Shown: positions 1-9,142 of the stretch, in pieces
Numbering within the stretch: the stretch's first letter is position 1
Layout: each line of letters begins with the position of its first letter
DNA from: JAEULH01 sp034382075
GTDB lineage: Bacteria > Pseudomonadota > Alphaproteobacteria > Rhodospirillales > Defluviicoccaceae
Assembly: GCA_034382075.1 (NCBI GenBank)
Contig: JAXMOZ010000007.1
Span: 15,064 to 79,063 of the forward strand
Direction of reading: 5' to 3'
Length of the DNA stretch: 64,000 nucleotides
Made by a program: the position numbers and the translations under genes
The notes under the pieces: generated by a model
What the model saw: the letters and a program-made list of their open reading frames with translations, nothing else
What the model was told of the DNA's origin: nothing
The model's database searches: none

Positions 1-449
1 TCATGCAGGTGGACGTCGATTATCCCGACCTCGACGCCGAGCGGGAGATCCTGCTTGCCACCACCGGCGCCGCCACCGCCGTCTGCAGCCGGGTCATGGA
101 CGCCGACAGCCTGCTCCAGGCGCAGCAGCTGATCCGCCACATCCCCGTCGGCGAAAGCGTCGTCGAGGCGATTCTCGAACTCGTTCGCTCCGGCCGGCCG
201 GAAACGAGCCCGATCGAGGCGGTCCGACGCCACGTCTCCTGGGGCCCCGGTCCCCGCGCCTCGCAGGCGCTGATGCTGGCGGCGCGGGCGCGCGCGGTGG
301 TTCAGGGTCGGCTCTCGCCCTCCATCGACGACATCGCCGCCCTCGCCCAGCCGATCCTTCGCCATCGCATGGCGCTGTCGTTCGCGGCGAGGGCCGAAGG
401 CGTGAGCATCGGCCAGGTCATCGACCTGCTCTGCCAGCGGCTGCCATGA
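1..449 (+). CDS. MoxR-family AAA+ ATPase, C-terminal part (5' end outside window)
   Basis: Only the last 148 codons are visible. The frame enters from outside the window, so the ATG at position 3 is almost certainly internal: MoxR proteins are about 310-330 residues, and the Walker A and B motifs that open them are missing here. What remains matches the C-terminal lid, with YPDLDAEREIL, then DADSLLQAQQLIRHIPV, then an arginine-containing helix around RASQALMLAARARAVV. MoxR ATPases act as chaperone-like partners of VWA and DUF58 proteins. The stop overlaps the ATG of the following DUF58 gene (ATGA), so the two are translationally coupled and probably work together. The family call is firm; the substrate is unknown. 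Confidence 0.85.
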   Translation, partial: MQVDVDYPDLDAEREILLATTGAATAVCSRVMDADSLLQAQQLIRHIPVGESVVEAILELVRSGRPETSPIEAVRRHVSWGPGPRASQALMLAARARAVVQGRLSPSIDDIAALAQPILRHRMALSFAARAEGVSIGQVIDLLCQRLP

Positions 450-1384
450 AGGCGGCGCGGCTGGCGCAGCGGTTTCGCCGCGAGCCACCGCCACCGGAGC
501 GGGGAGGAGCGGCCGCGCTTGCCGAAGCCGAGGCGCTGGCGGCGCCGCTGCCGGCGCTGCTGGTCGCCGCCGAGCGGGTTGCGGCGACCGTCTCCCAGGG
601 TGTGCACGGGCGCCGGCGCGTCGGCCAGGGCGAGGCGTTCTGGCAGTTCCGCCGCTACGAGCCCGGCGACGCCGCCCAGCAGATCGACTGGCGCCAGTCG
701 GCGAAGTCGCAGCGGCTGTTCATCCGCCAGACCGAGTGGGAGGCGGCGCAGTCGGTGTGGCTGTGGCGCGATCCGTCGGCATCGATGGCCTGGCGCTCGC
801 GCGCCGGCCTTCCGTTCAAGAGCGAGCGCGCCACCCTGCTGCTTCTGGCGCTGGCCTCCCTGCTCGTTCGCGGCGGCGAGCACTTGGCTTTGCTCGGCAG
901 CGGCGACGGGCCGGCCGCCGGCCGGCCGGCGTTCCGCCGGCTGCTGGCGGCGCTGGAGCGCTCGCAGGGCGCATCCGCGTCGGCTTTGGCCAGCGCGCCG
1001 CCCGCCGAACCGCTTCCCCGCTTCTCCAGGCTGGTGTTGTTCGGCGATTTCCTGCTGCCCCTGGACACGATCGCCGGCACCGTCCGCGGCTACGCCGAGC
1101 GCGGCATCCGCGGGCACCTCGTCCAGCTCGTCGATCCGGCCGAGGAGGCCCTGCCGTTCTCCGGGCGGGTGCGCTTCGAGGGCCTCGAGGACGAGGGCGA
1201 GGCCCTGTTCGGCCGGGTGGAGAGCGTCCGCGAAGCGTATGGCGCCGCCATCGCCGCCCACCGCCAGGGCCTGAGCGCCCTTGCCATGAGCGTCGACTGG
1301 ACCCTCGCCGTTCATCATACCGATCAGCCGCCCGAACCGTCGCTGATGGCGCTGTTCATGGCGCTCTCCGCCAACGGCAGGTAG
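446..1384 (+). CDS. DUF58 domain protein
   Basis: A 312-residue protein of the DUF58 family, which is usually encoded directly after MoxR and before VWA/BatA-like membrane proteins. The family signature is visible: YEPGD at residues 71-75 and IDWR at 80-83, inside a stretch that reads as a folded domain to the C-terminus. There is no signal peptide or clear membrane segment, so it should be cytoplasmic. The ATG overlaps the moxR stop (ATGA), and only six bases separate its stop from the next gene, so it sits in a four-gene operon. The biochemical role of DUF58 is not established; a link to envelope integrity or stress is known only from family context. Confidence 0.88.
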   Translation: MKAARLAQRFRREPPPPERGGAAALAEAEALAAPLPALLVAAERVAATVSQGVHGRRRVGQGEAFWQFRRYEPGDAAQQIDWRQSAKSQRLFIRQTEWEAAQSVWLWRDPSASMAWRSRAGLPFKSERATLLLLALASLLVRGGEHLALLGSGDGPAAGRPAFRRLLAALERSQGASASALASAPPAEPLPRFSRLVLFGDFLLPLDTIAGTVRGYAERGIRGHLVQLVDPAEEALPFSGRVRFEGLEDEGEALFGRVESVREAYGAAIAAHRQGLSALAMSVDWTLAVHHTDQPPEPSLMALFMALSANGR

Positions 1385-1390
1385 CGCCGG

Positions 1391-4150
1391 GTGCTGACGC
1401 TGGGGCCCATCACCTTCGCCATGCCCTGGGCGCTCGCGGCACTGGCGAGCCTGCCGGCGTTGTGGTGGCTGCTCAGGATGACGCCGCCGGCGCCCCGGCG
1501 CGTCCGCTTTCCGCCGTTCGCGTTCCTCGCCCAGCTTGCCGCCAGCGAGGAAAGCACGGCCCGCACGCCCTGGTGGCTCCTGGTTCTCCGCCTGGCCCTG
1601 GTGCTCGCCCTCATCCTGGGTTGCGCCCAGCCGCTGATCAACGCCGAGAGCGGCTTCGCCGGCCAGGGACCGGTGGTGCTGATCGTCGATGACGGCTGGG
1701 CCGCGGCCAAGGACTGGCCGCGCAAGCGCGCCACCATGCTGGCCCTGGGCGAGCGGGCGGTGCGCGAGGACCGGCCGCTGATCGTCGTTGCCACCGCTCC
1801 GGAAAGCGCCGAGCGGCCGGAGCCGGCGGCGAGGCTGCTGCCCCCGGCGGAGGCCCTCGCCGCCCTGGAAGCGCTGCGGCCGAAGCCATGGCCGACAGAC
1901 CGGGCGGCGGCGCTGACGGCCCTGGACGAGGTGTGGACCGACCGCAGCGGCAGCGGCGAGATCATCTGGCTCAGCGACGGCCTGGAGGAGGCCGGCGGCG
2001 CCGGGCTGGCCACCCTGGTGGCGCGGCTGCAGCGCTTCGGTCCGATGCGGGTGGTGACCCCGGACGTTGAGGAAACGGCGATGCTGCTGCAGCCGGCCGA
2101 AACCGGTGGCGAGGGTGCGGCGCTGACGCTGCGGCGCGCCGGCAGCGGCTCCGAACGCGAGGTCGACGTGCTCGCGCTGGCGGAGACGGGCGTGGTGGTG
2201 GCGCGTGAGACGGCCGTGTTCCCCGCCGACGCGGGGGAGGCCGAGGTGCGGTTTTCGCTGCCGGCGGAAATGACCGCGCGGTTCGCGCGCATCGAGATCG
2301 AAGGGGAAAACACCGTGGGCGCGACGGTGCTTGCCGACGACCGCTGGCGGCGCCGGCCGGTGGGCCTTGCCGACGCCGGGGGCGAAGGCGCCGGCGGCGC
2401 CCCGCCCCTCCTCGGTCAGCTCTACTACCTCGACCGGGCATTGTCCGGCTTCGCCGAGGTCAGGCGCGGCGGCGTAGCCGAGCTCCTCGCCCGCGACCTG
2501 GCGATGCTGGTGCTGCCGGACGGCGGCCCGCTCAAGGGCGCCGCGGCGGAGCGGGTCGCGGCCTGGGTGGAAGCCGGCGGCACCCTGGTCCGCTTTGCCG
2601 GGCCCAGGCTGGCCGAGGAGTCCGGCGGGGAGGACCCCCTGCTCCCGGTGCGTCTTCGCCCCGGTGATCGCGCGCTGGGCGGTGCGCTATCCTGGCAGGC
2701 GCCGGCACGGCTCGCGCGCTTCGAGCAGGCAAGCCCGTTTGCCGGCCTCAACGTCGCCGGCGACGTTTCCGTTCACCGCCAGGTGCTGGCAGAGCCGGCC
2801 TTTGCCGCGGAGGAGCGGGTCTGGGCCCGGCTGGAGGACGGAACGCCCCTCGTCACCGCCCGCAAGGATGGCAACGGCTGGCTGGTGCTGTTTCACGTCA
2901 CCGCCAACGCCGACTGGTCGAACCTGGCCTTGTCGGGGCTGTTCGTGGAGATGCTCCAGCGCCTCGTCGACCGCAGCGCCGGGGTCCCGGGCGGCACGGA
3001 CGCCGGCGGCCCGCCGCTGCCGGCGATGGCCTCCCTGGATGGCTTCGGAACCCTCGGAACGCCCCCCGCGGGCGTGCGCCCGCTGCCCGCGGATGCCGTC
3101 ACCACGACGGCGCCGGAGCCGCGCCATCCGCCGGGCATCTACGGCCGGGGCGACCAGCGCCTGGCCCTCAATCTGGGCGCGCACCTCGAGGCGCTGACGC
3201 CGGCGAGGCTGCCGGCCGGCGTCGCCGTCGGCGGCTACCGCGACAGCGGCGAGCGCGACCTTCGTGGCTGGCTGCTGGGGATGGCGCTCGTGTTGCTGCT
3301 CCTCGACCTGGCGCTGAGCGCGGCGCTGCGCGGGCTGATCCAGCCGGCGCGCCGGCCGGTCGCGCCGCGGCCAACAACCGCCACGCTCGCGGCGCTGCTG
3401 GTCCTCGCCGCCACCCTCGGGCCCAGCCCGGCTCTGGCGCAGGCGGTGCTAGCGGACGGCAGCGCCGAGCCGGCGGCGCTGACCACCCGCCTCGCCTACG
3501 TCGTCACCGGCGACGGGCAGGTGGATGCGGTGAGCCGCGCCGGACTGGACGCGCTGGCAATGATGGTCTCGCGACGGACCGCGGCGAGCCTCGGCCCGGC
3601 GGTGGGGGTCGATCCGGCCGCCGACGAACTCGCCTTCTATCCCCTCCTCTACTGGCCTTTGAGCCCGGACCAGCAGCCGGTGCCCGGCGCGGCGGTGTCC
3701 CGGCTGGGGGACTACATGCGCAACGGCGGCACCATCCTCTTCGACCTCCGCCAGGGCGACGCCGGCCGCAGCTTCGTCTTGCGCGACCTCGCCCGCCGGC
3801 TCGACATTCCGCCGCTGGTGCCGGTGCCGGCCGACCACGTCCTGCGCCGCGCCTACTACCTGCTCTCCGACCTCCCCGGGAGGCGGAGCGGCGAGCCGGT
3901 CTGGATCGTCGACCGGGCGGAGCAGATCAACGACGGGGTCACCACGGTGGTCGCCGGCAGCAACGACTGGGCCGGCGCCTGGGCCGCCGACGACACGCTC
4001 AGGCCGCTGTTTCCGGTGAGCCCGGGCGGTGAGCAGCAGCGCGAGCAGGCCTACCGCTTCGGCATCAACCTCGTCATGCATGCCCTGACCGGGAACTACA
4101 AAGCCGACCAGGTCCACCTCCCGGCGATCATGGAGAGGCTCGGCCGGTGA
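1391..4150 (+). CDS. BatA-like N-terminal domain and DUF4159 membrane protein
   Basis: A 919-residue protein starting at GTG 1391. The N-terminus carries a membrane segment and PALWWLLRMTPPAPRRVRFP, typical of the BatA (aerotolerance regulator) N-terminal domain. A second membrane segment follows near residues 57-78, then a VWA-like region beginning VVLIVDDGW. A further membrane segment lies near residue 625, and a hydrophobic stretch ending in SPALAQA lies near 665-683. From about residue 700 the sequence matches DUF4159 (LAYVVTGDGQVDAVSRAG, MRNGGTILFDLRQGD). The fusion of both parts in one chain is common in alphaproteobacterial MoxR operons. It overlaps the next gene by 4 bases (GTGA). Family assignment is confident; function is inferred only from the operon. 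Confidence 0.85.
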   Translation: MLTLGPITFAMPWALAALASLPALWWLLRMTPPAPRRVRFPPFAFLAQLAASEESTARTPWWLLVLRLALVLALILGCAQPLINAESGFAGQGPVVLIVDDGWAAAKDWPRKRATMLALGERAVREDRPLIVVATAPESAERPEPAARLLPPAEALAALEALRPKPWPTDRAAALTALDEVWTDRSGSGEIIWLSDGLEEAGGAGLATLVARLQRFGPMRVVTPDVEETAMLLQPAETGGEGAALTLRRAGSGSEREVDVLALAETGVVVARETAVFPADAGEAEVRFSLPAEMTARFARIEIEGENTVGATVLADDRWRRRPVGLADAGGEGAGGAPPLLGQLYYLDRALSGFAEVRRGGVAELLARDLAMLVLPDGGPLKGAAAERVAAWVEAGGTLVRFAGPRLAEESGGEDPLLPVRLRPGDRALGGALSWQAPARLARFEQASPFAGLNVAGDVSVHRQVLAEPAFAAEERVWARLEDGTPLVTARKDGNGWLVLFHVTANADWSNLALSGLFVEMLQRLVDRSAGVPGGTDAGGPPLPAMASLDGFGTLGTPPAGVRPLPADAVTTTAPEPRHPPGIYGRGDQRLALNLGAHLEALTPARLPAGVAVGGYRDSGERDLRGWLLGMALVLLLLDLALSAALRGLIQPARRPVAPRPTTATLAALLVLAATLGPSPALAQAVLADGSAEPAALTTRLAYVVTGDGQVDAVSRAGLDALAMMVSRRTAASLGPAVGVDPAADELAFYPLLYWPLSPDQQPVPGAAVSRLGDYMRNGGTILFDLRQGDAGRSFVLRDLARRLDIPPLVPVPADHVLRRAYYLLSDLPGRRSGEPVWIVDRAEQINDGVTTVVAGSNDWAGAWAADDTLRPLFPVSPGGEQQREQAYRFGINLVMHALTGNYKADQVHLPAIMERLGR

Positions 4151-6246
4151 GCGGCGGCGGCCTTGCCTTCTCCCCGCTCCTGCCGTGGCCGGTTCTGCTG
4201 GCGGCCGGGATCGTCGGCGCGCTGCTCATCGCCCGGATCGCCTGGCGGCGCGGCCGCGGCTGGCCCGCACGGGCACTCGCGGTCGCCGTGATGATCGCGG
4301 CGCTGGCCAACCCCCGCTTCGTAGCCGAGGAGCGCGAGCCTCGCCCGGACGTCGCGGTGGTCGTTCTCGACCGGTCGCTGAGCCAGACCATCGCCGGCCG
4401 CGGCGAGCAAACCGGCGAGGCGGAAGCGGCGCTGCGCGCGGCGCTGGCGGAGCTGCGCGACCTCGAGGTGAGGTTCGCCACCGCCGGCGGCCCGGCCGAG
4501 GACCGGACCTCGCTCTTTGCGCCCCTGGAACAGGTCCTTGCCGATATCCCGCGCGAGCGCCTCGCCGGGGTGGTCGCGGTGACCGACGGTCAGGTGCACG
4601 ACGCGCCCAAGCCGGACCTTCTGCCCCGGGGCGTGCCGCTCCACGTGCTCGTCACCGGCGCTCCGGGCGAGCGCGACCGCCGGCTCGCCATCGACGAGGC
4701 GCCGGCGTACGGGATCGTCGGCGGAACGTTCACCCTCGCCTATACCGTCGTCGATTCGCCCGCAGGCGACGCCGCCGCGGGGAGCGCGGGGAGCAGGGCG
4801 AAGGTGTCCGTCCGCATCAACGGCGAGCCCGCGGGCGAACACGAGGTCGCCGTCGGCGAGCGGCAAACGCTTCCGGTACGCCTGGACCGAGCCGGCCCGA
4901 CCGCCATCGAGGCGATCGTCGAGGCCGCGCCGGGCGAGATCTCGACCCTCAACAACCATGCCGCGGTCACCGTCAACGGCGTGCGCGACAAGCTCCGCGT
5001 GCTCCTCGTCTCCGGCCAGCCGCACCCGGGCGAGCGCGCCTGGCGGAACCTGCTCAAGTCGGACGCGGCGGTCGAACTCGTCCACTTCACGATCCTCCGG
5101 CCTCCGGAAAAGGAGGAACTGACGCCGCTTCGCGAACTCTCGCTGATCGTTTTTCCGGTGCAGGAGCTGTTCGAGCGCAGGCTCTACGATTTCGACCTCG
5201 TGGTCTTCGACCGGTTCGTCGCCCGCGGCGTACTCGCCCCCGAATACCTCGCTTGGGTGGCCGACTACCTCCGCCACGGCGGCGCGGTGCTGGTGGCCGC
5301 CGGCCCGGAGTTCGCAGGTCCCCAGAGCCTCTACGACACCGCGCTCGGAGGGGCGATGGCGGCGGCGCCCACCGGCCGCATCGTCGAGCGGGCCTTCCGA
5401 CCGCGGGTTTCGGACCTTGGCCAGCGCCACCCGGTCACCTCGGCGCTGCCCGGCGAGCGGGTTTTGGGAGACACCGGGGCGGGTGAAGGGTCTGCCGAGC
5501 CGACCTGGGGACGCTGGTTCCGGCTGATCGAGACCGAGGTGAAACGGGGCACGGTGCTGTTGGAAGGGCCGGAGAAATCGGCCCTTCTGGTCGTCGACCG
5601 GGTCGGCGAGGGCCGCCTGGCACAGCTTGCCAGCGACCAGATCTGGCTGTGGGGCCGCGGCTTCGACGGCGGCGGCCCGCAGGGCGAGCTCTCCAGGCGG
5701 CTGGTTCACTGGCTGATGAAGGAGCCGGAGCTGGAGGAGGAGAGGCTGTCGGCGGGCTTTACCGACGGCGCCTTGCAGATCGAGCGGCGGACGCTGTCCT
5801 CCGAGCCCATCGAAGCGACCGTGACGAGCCCGACCGGGTCAGAGCAGCGGCTCGTGCTCACCCCAGGCCCCGACGGCGTCGCCCACGGCGAGGTCGAGGC
5901 CGGCGAGGCCGGGCTTTACCGGATCGAGGATCGCGCTCAGGCGACCTGGGCAGCGGCCGGCGCCGTCGATCCACCGGAGCTGTTCGACCTCAGGGCAAAG
6001 GCGGAGGTGCTGGAGCCGGTTGCGGCGGCGAGCGGCGGCGCCGTCGCCTGGCTTGCCGACGGCCTGCCGCGCTTTCGCCAGGTGGAGCCGGGTCAGGCCA
6101 GCGCCGGGCGGGGCTGGATGGGCCTGCGCCGCAACGGCGCCTACGCTGTCACCGGCGCCAGCGAGGTTTCGCTGCTCCCCGCCCTGCTGCTCCTGGCTGC
6201 AGTGCTGGCGCCGCTGGCGGCGGCCTGGTGGCGCGAGGGGCGCTGA
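4147..6246 (+). CDS. Membrane protein with VWA-like and glutamine amidotransferase-like regions
   Basis: A 699-residue protein starting at GTG 4147, coupled to the DUF4159 gene by a GTGA overlap. Two membrane segments lie at about residues 10-30 and 40-58, and one at about 676-695 (LLPALLLLAAVLAPLAAAWW), so the bulk should be periplasmic. DRSLS near residue 75 has the D-x-S-x-S spacing of a VWA MIDAS, and VVAVTDGQ lies further on. Around residues 275-420 the sequence resembles the class I glutamine amidotransferase-like domain of these operon partners (VADYLRHGGAVLVAAGPEF), but I see no catalytic Cys-His-Glu triad. It closes the four-gene operon. It is recognisable by context and architecture; no function can be assigned. 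Confidence 0.8.
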   Translation: MSGGGLAFSPLLPWPVLLAAGIVGALLIARIAWRRGRGWPARALAVAVMIAALANPRFVAEEREPRPDVAVVVLDRSLSQTIAGRGEQTGEAEAALRAALAELRDLEVRFATAGGPAEDRTSLFAPLEQVLADIPRERLAGVVAVTDGQVHDAPKPDLLPRGVPLHVLVTGAPGERDRRLAIDEAPAYGIVGGTFTLAYTVVDSPAGDAAAGSAGSRAKVSVRINGEPAGEHEVAVGERQTLPVRLDRAGPTAIEAIVEAAPGEISTLNNHAAVTVNGVRDKLRVLLVSGQPHPGERAWRNLLKSDAAVELVHFTILRPPEKEELTPLRELSLIVFPVQELFERRLYDFDLVVFDRFVARGVLAPEYLAWVADYLRHGGAVLVAAGPEFAGPQSLYDTALGGAMAAAPTGRIVERAFRPRVSDLGQRHPVTSALPGERVLGDTGAGEGSAEPTWGRWFRLIETEVKRGTVLLEGPEKSALLVVDRVGEGRLAQLASDQIWLWGRGFDGGGPQGELSRRLVHWLMKEPELEEERLSAGFTDGALQIERRTLSSEPIEATVTSPTGSEQRLVLTPGPDGVAHGEVEAGEAGLYRIEDRAQATWAAAGAVDPPELFDLRAKAEVLEPVAAASGGAVAWLADGLPRFRQVEPGQASAGRGWMGLRRNGAYAVTGASEVSLLPALLLLAAVLAPLAAAWWREGR

Positions 6247-6312
6247 GCGATCCTCGGGCGTGCGGCAACAAACTCGCCTTGGCGGCGTTGTCACCGCGCA
6301 AGCCGACCCCAA

Positions 6313-6396
6313 GTGCCAGGAAAGCCCGCCCACAAGCGCCGGCACAACAACCAGGGCCGGCACGTCGCCGCCATCGCCGCCAAGCTCGCGGCCTGA
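6313..6396 (+). CDS. Possible 27-residue basic peptide (very tentative)
   Basis: A GTG-started frame of 28 codons in the gap before the glutathionyl-hydroquinone reductase gene. The peptide is rich in Lys, Arg and His (KPAHKRRHNNQGRHVAAIAA) and ends 16 bases before the next start. No clear ribosome binding site precedes the GTG. It could be a small basic protein, the remnant of a lost gene, or chance in GC-rich DNA. It is listed because the composition differs from the usual Ala/Arg/Pro noise of shadow frames. Confidence 0.2.
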   Translation: MPGKPAHKRRHNNQGRHVAAIAAKLAA

Positions 6397-6412
6397 ACGA
6401 GGGAGTGGAAAC

Positions 6413-7360
6413 ATGGGCCTTCTCGTCGACGGCGTCTGGCACGACCGCTGGTACGACACCGCGTCGACCGGCGGCCGGTTCGTCCGCGCCGACAGCCGCT
6501 TTCGCAACCAGGTCACTGCGGACGGGTCGTCCGGCTTCAGGGCCGAAGCCGGGCGCTACCACCTCTATGTCTCCTATGCCTGCCCCTGGGCTCACCGCAC
6601 CCTCATCTTCCGGGTGCTGAAGGGACTGGAGGGCGCCATCTCGGTGTCGGTGGTCGAGCCGCTGATGCTGGAGCACGGCTGGACGTTCGCGGAAGGGGCA
6701 GACGCGCTGCATGGCGCCCGTTTCCTCCACCAGGTCTACACCAAGGCCGACCCGCACTACTCTGGGCGGGTGACCGTGCCGGTGCTCTGGGACCGCGAGC
6801 GACAGACCATCGTCAACAACGAGTCGGCCGAGATCATCCGCATGCTGAACGGCGCGTTCGCCCCGGCGGGTGCGACCGGCCCCGACTTCTACCCCGAGCC
6901 GCTGCGGGCGGAGATCGACACGGTGAACGAGTGGGTCTACCGCACCGTCAACAACGGCGTGTACCGCGCCGGCTTCGCCACCAGCCAGGAGGCGTACGAG
7001 GAGGCGGTCACGACGCTGTTCGAGAGCCTGGACGCCATCGAGGAGAGGCTCGGCCGGCAGCGCTACCTGGCGGGCGATCGGATCACCGAGGCCGACTGGC
7101 GGCTGTTCACCACCCTCGTTCGTTTCGACGCCGTCTATGTCGGCCACTTCAAGTGCAACCTCAGGCGGATCGTCGACTACCCGAACCTCTGGGGGTACCT
7201 CCGCGAGCTGTTCCAGGTCCCGGGTGTCGCCGGCACGGTCCACTTCGACCACATCAAGGCGCACTACTACGGCAGCCACAAGACCATCAACCCGACCGGG
7301 ATCGTGCCCTCGGGCCCGGTGCTCGACTTCACCACGCCCCACGGCCGCGGCGGGGCATAG
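6413..7360 (+). CDS. yqjG: Glutathionyl-hydroquinone reductase (Xi-class GST)
   Basis: A 315-residue member of the ECM4/YqjG family. These enzymes remove glutathione from glutathionyl-hydroquinones through a catalytic Cys in an N-terminal thioredoxin fold; a C-terminal helical GST domain completes the protein. The active-site motif ACPWAHRTL is present with Cys at about residue 57. NNESAEIIRML (glutathione-binding region) and the C-terminal TLVRFDAVYVGHFKCNL are also family hallmarks. The ATG at 6413 is preceded by GGGAGTGG. The upstream frame that continues into this gene belongs to noncoding sequence and was not used. The gene stands alone and converges on the MFS porter gene. Confidence is high. 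Confidence 0.92.
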   Translation: MGLLVDGVWHDRWYDTASTGGRFVRADSRFRNQVTADGSSGFRAEAGRYHLYVSYACPWAHRTLIFRVLKGLEGAISVSVVEPLMLEHGWTFAEGADALHGARFLHQVYTKADPHYSGRVTVPVLWDRERQTIVNNESAEIIRMLNGAFAPAGATGPDFYPEPLRAEIDTVNEWVYRTVNNGVYRAGFATSQEAYEEAVTTLFESLDAIEERLGRQRYLAGDRITEADWRLFTTLVRFDAVYVGHFKCNLRRIVDYPNLWGYLRELFQVPGVAGTVHFDHIKAHYYGSHKTINPTGIVPSGPVLDFTTPHGRGGA

Positions 7361-7420
7361 AGCCATCGGCATCGTGCCGAGGGCGGCGTCATGTGATCAG
7401 GTTGAATGAGAAAAGCGATT

Positions 7421-7504
7421 GTCATTGCGAGGAGGCGGTAGCCGACGAAGCAATCCAGTAAAAGTCCTTCTGGATCGCCACGCCGCTACGCGGCTCGCGA
7501 TGAC
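7421..7504. repeat. Imperfect palindromic repeat, GTCATTGCGAGG type
   Basis: The left arm (7421-7458) begins GTCATTGCGAGG and ends GCAATCCAG. The right arm (7470-7504) begins CTGGATCGCC and ends CGCGATGAC, so the two pair over about 35 bases with a few mismatches around a short loop. Elements with these ends are dispersed, non-coding palindromes seen between convergent genes in many alphaproteobacterial genomes; that family link is from memory. Confidence 0.75.
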
Positions 7505-7622
7505 GAAGTCTTGTCTCTGGCGAGTTCACTCAATGACGATCCACTCTAGAGCAGCTTGTGATCGGGTTGATGCAGCAGGACTGCACGTAGCGCCATTTGC
7601 TGATTGCATAAGGCCATTGCAG

Positions 7623-7690
7623 CGTCACCCGCGGACTTGTTCCGCGGGTCCACAAATCCGTGGATCGCCGCAACAAGTGCGGCGATGACG
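7623..7690. repeat. Composite palindromic repeat with two nested hairpins
   Basis: The outer ends CGTCA and TGACG are complementary. Inside lie two perfect hairpins: a 9-bp stem with arms 7627-7635 and 7641-7649 (loop CTTGT), and an 8-bp stem with arms 7665-7672 and 7678-7685 (loop ACAAG). The two loops are complementary to each other (CTTGT and ACAAG), so a kissing or cruciform alternative is possible. The architecture resembles dispersed bacterial interspersed palindromes. Confidence 0.75.
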
Positions 7691-7732
7691 TTGGAAAACA
7701 CATGCTCTGAGTCGGCCTGGTCTCAGCTCGCG

Positions 7733-9142
7733 CTAAGCCATGTCCTCCAGTTCCTTGCCCTTGGTCTCCTTGATCGCCATCGCCACGAAGACGAACGAGA
7801 GCGCGGCGAAGATGGTGTAGAGGCCGTAGGCGGCGCCGACCCCGAGGTTGTAGGCAATGGGCGGGAACGTGGTGGAGACGGCGAAGTTGGCGATCCACTG
7901 CACGCCCGCGCCCAAAGCCAGGGCGGAGCCGCGGATCCGGTTGTTGAACATCTCGCCGAGCAGGACCCAGGTGACCGGCCCCCAGGAGAAGCCGAAGCAG
8001 AAAACGTAGAGATTGGCGGCGACCAATGCGACCAGCCCGGAGGTGGAGCCCAGCACCGGAAAGCCTTCGGCGTTCACCGGCGAGGTGCCGAAGATCCAGG
8101 CCATCGTCCCCAGCGTCGCGGCCATGCCGATGGAGCCGGCGAGAAGCAGCGGCTTGCGGCCGAACTTGTCGATGAAGGCGATCGCCACCAGCGTGGTGAC
8201 GATATTGGTCAGGCCGGTGATCATGGTGATCAGCAGCGCGTTCTGCTCGGTGAAGCCCACGATCCGCCACAGCACGCTGCTGTAGTAGAAGATCACGTTG
8301 ATGCCGACGAACTGCTGGAACATCGACAGGATCATGCCGACCCAGACGATGGGCAGCAGCCCGAAGCGGTGGCCGCGGAGGTCGCTGAGCTTCGGCTTCC
8401 GCTCGCTCGAGACGGTGCGGCGGATTTCCGCCACCCGGTGCGAGGCGCGATCGCCGACGATCCTGAGCAGCACCTCGTGGGCGTCGTCGTGCCGGCCCTG
8501 GGCGACCAGGTAACGGGGCGACTCGGGAATGACGAAGGCGAAGACACCGTAGATGACCGCCGCCGGCACCTCCGACCAGAACATCCACCGCCAGGCCTCG
8601 AAGCCGAACCAGAACGGAGCGCTCGCCGAGCCGGCGATGGCGGCGATGGCGTAGTTGCTGAGCAGGGCGATGAAGATGCCGATGACAATAGCGAGCTGCT
8701 GCAGCGAGCCCAGCCGGCCGCGCATTTCCGCCGGCGAGCATTCGGCGATGTAGGCCGGGGCGATGACGCTGGCGGCTCCGACGGCGATGCCGCCCAGGAT
8801 CCGCCAGGCAATGAAGTCGTAGAGCCCGAACGGCAGGCCCGAGCCGACCGCGCTCACGGCAAACATGACCGAGGCGAGGATCATGCAGCGGGTGCGCCCG
8901 ATCCGGTCGGCGAGCGGGCCGGCGACGAAGGCGCCGGCGGCCGAGCCCAAGAGCGCCAGCGAGACGGCAAGGCCGATGCCGAGGCTGGAGGCGTCGAACT
9001 CGCTCTTCAGCGCCAGCACCGCGCCGTTGATCACGGCGGTGTCGAAGCCGAAGAGGAAGCCGCCCATGGCCGCGGCGGCGGCGATCAAGATGACGTAGCC
9101 GGCGTCCGGCATGACCGCCGCGCGTGGCGCTGTTGTGGCCAT
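7733..9142 (-). CDS. MFS sugar porter
   Basis: A 469-residue, 12-segment major facilitator of the sugar porter family (XylE/GalP/GLUT type), predicted to bring a sugar across the inner membrane with protons. Diagnostic motifs are visible: FGFDTAVINGA in helix 1, ADRIGRTR after helix 2, PESPRYLVAQGR at the end of the first half, QQFVGINVIFYYSS in helix 7, and DKFGRKPLL in the second half. The C-terminus ends KETKGKELEDM, also typical (PETKG). It lies 58 bases downstream of an OprB-type porin gene on the same strand, so the two probably form an outer plus inner membrane sugar uptake unit. The exact sugar cannot be read from sequence. Confidence 0.93.
   Translation of the reverse strand: MATTAPRAAVMPDAGYVILIAAAAAMGGFLFGFDTAVINGAVLALKSEFDASSLGIGLAVSLALLGSAAGAFVAGPLADRIGRTRCMILASVMFAVSAVGSGLPFGLYDFIAWRILGGIAVGAASVIAPAYIAECSPAEMRGRLGSLQQLAIVIGIFIALLSNYAIAAIAGSASAPFWFGFEAWRWMFWSEVPAAVIYGVFAFVIPESPRYLVAQGRHDDAHEVLLRIVGDRASHRVAEIRRTVSSERKPKLSDLRGHRFGLLPIVWVGMILSMFQQFVGINVIFYYSSVLWRIVGFTEQNALLITMITGLTNIVTTLVAIAFIDKFGRKPLLLAGSIGMAATLGTMAWIFGTSPVNAEGFPVLGSTSGLVALVAANLYVFCFGFSWGPVTWVLLGEMFNNRIRGSALALGAGVQWIANFAVSTTFPPIAYNLGVGAAYGLYTIFAALSFVFVAMAIKETKGKELEDMA

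Larger units (their letters stand above)
7361..7732. other. Intergenic region between convergent genes, carrying two palindromic repeats
   Basis: A 372-base gap with no convincing gene. It holds two imperfect palindromic elements (annotated separately). It also holds a short, diverged direct repeat: TGTGATCAGGTTGAATG near 7392 and TGTGATCGGGTTGATG near 7559. Both flanking genes end here, so the hairpins could also end transcription from either side, although no U-run terminator is obvious. Confidence 0.7.

Noticed and set aside
4096..5709. Long minus-strand frame (537 codons) opposite the 699-residue membrane protein gene
   Set aside because: It has no domain pattern, lies antisense to a gene with a clear GTGA-coupled start and membrane segments, and its Arg/Gly/Asp composition is typical of GC-rich shadow frames.
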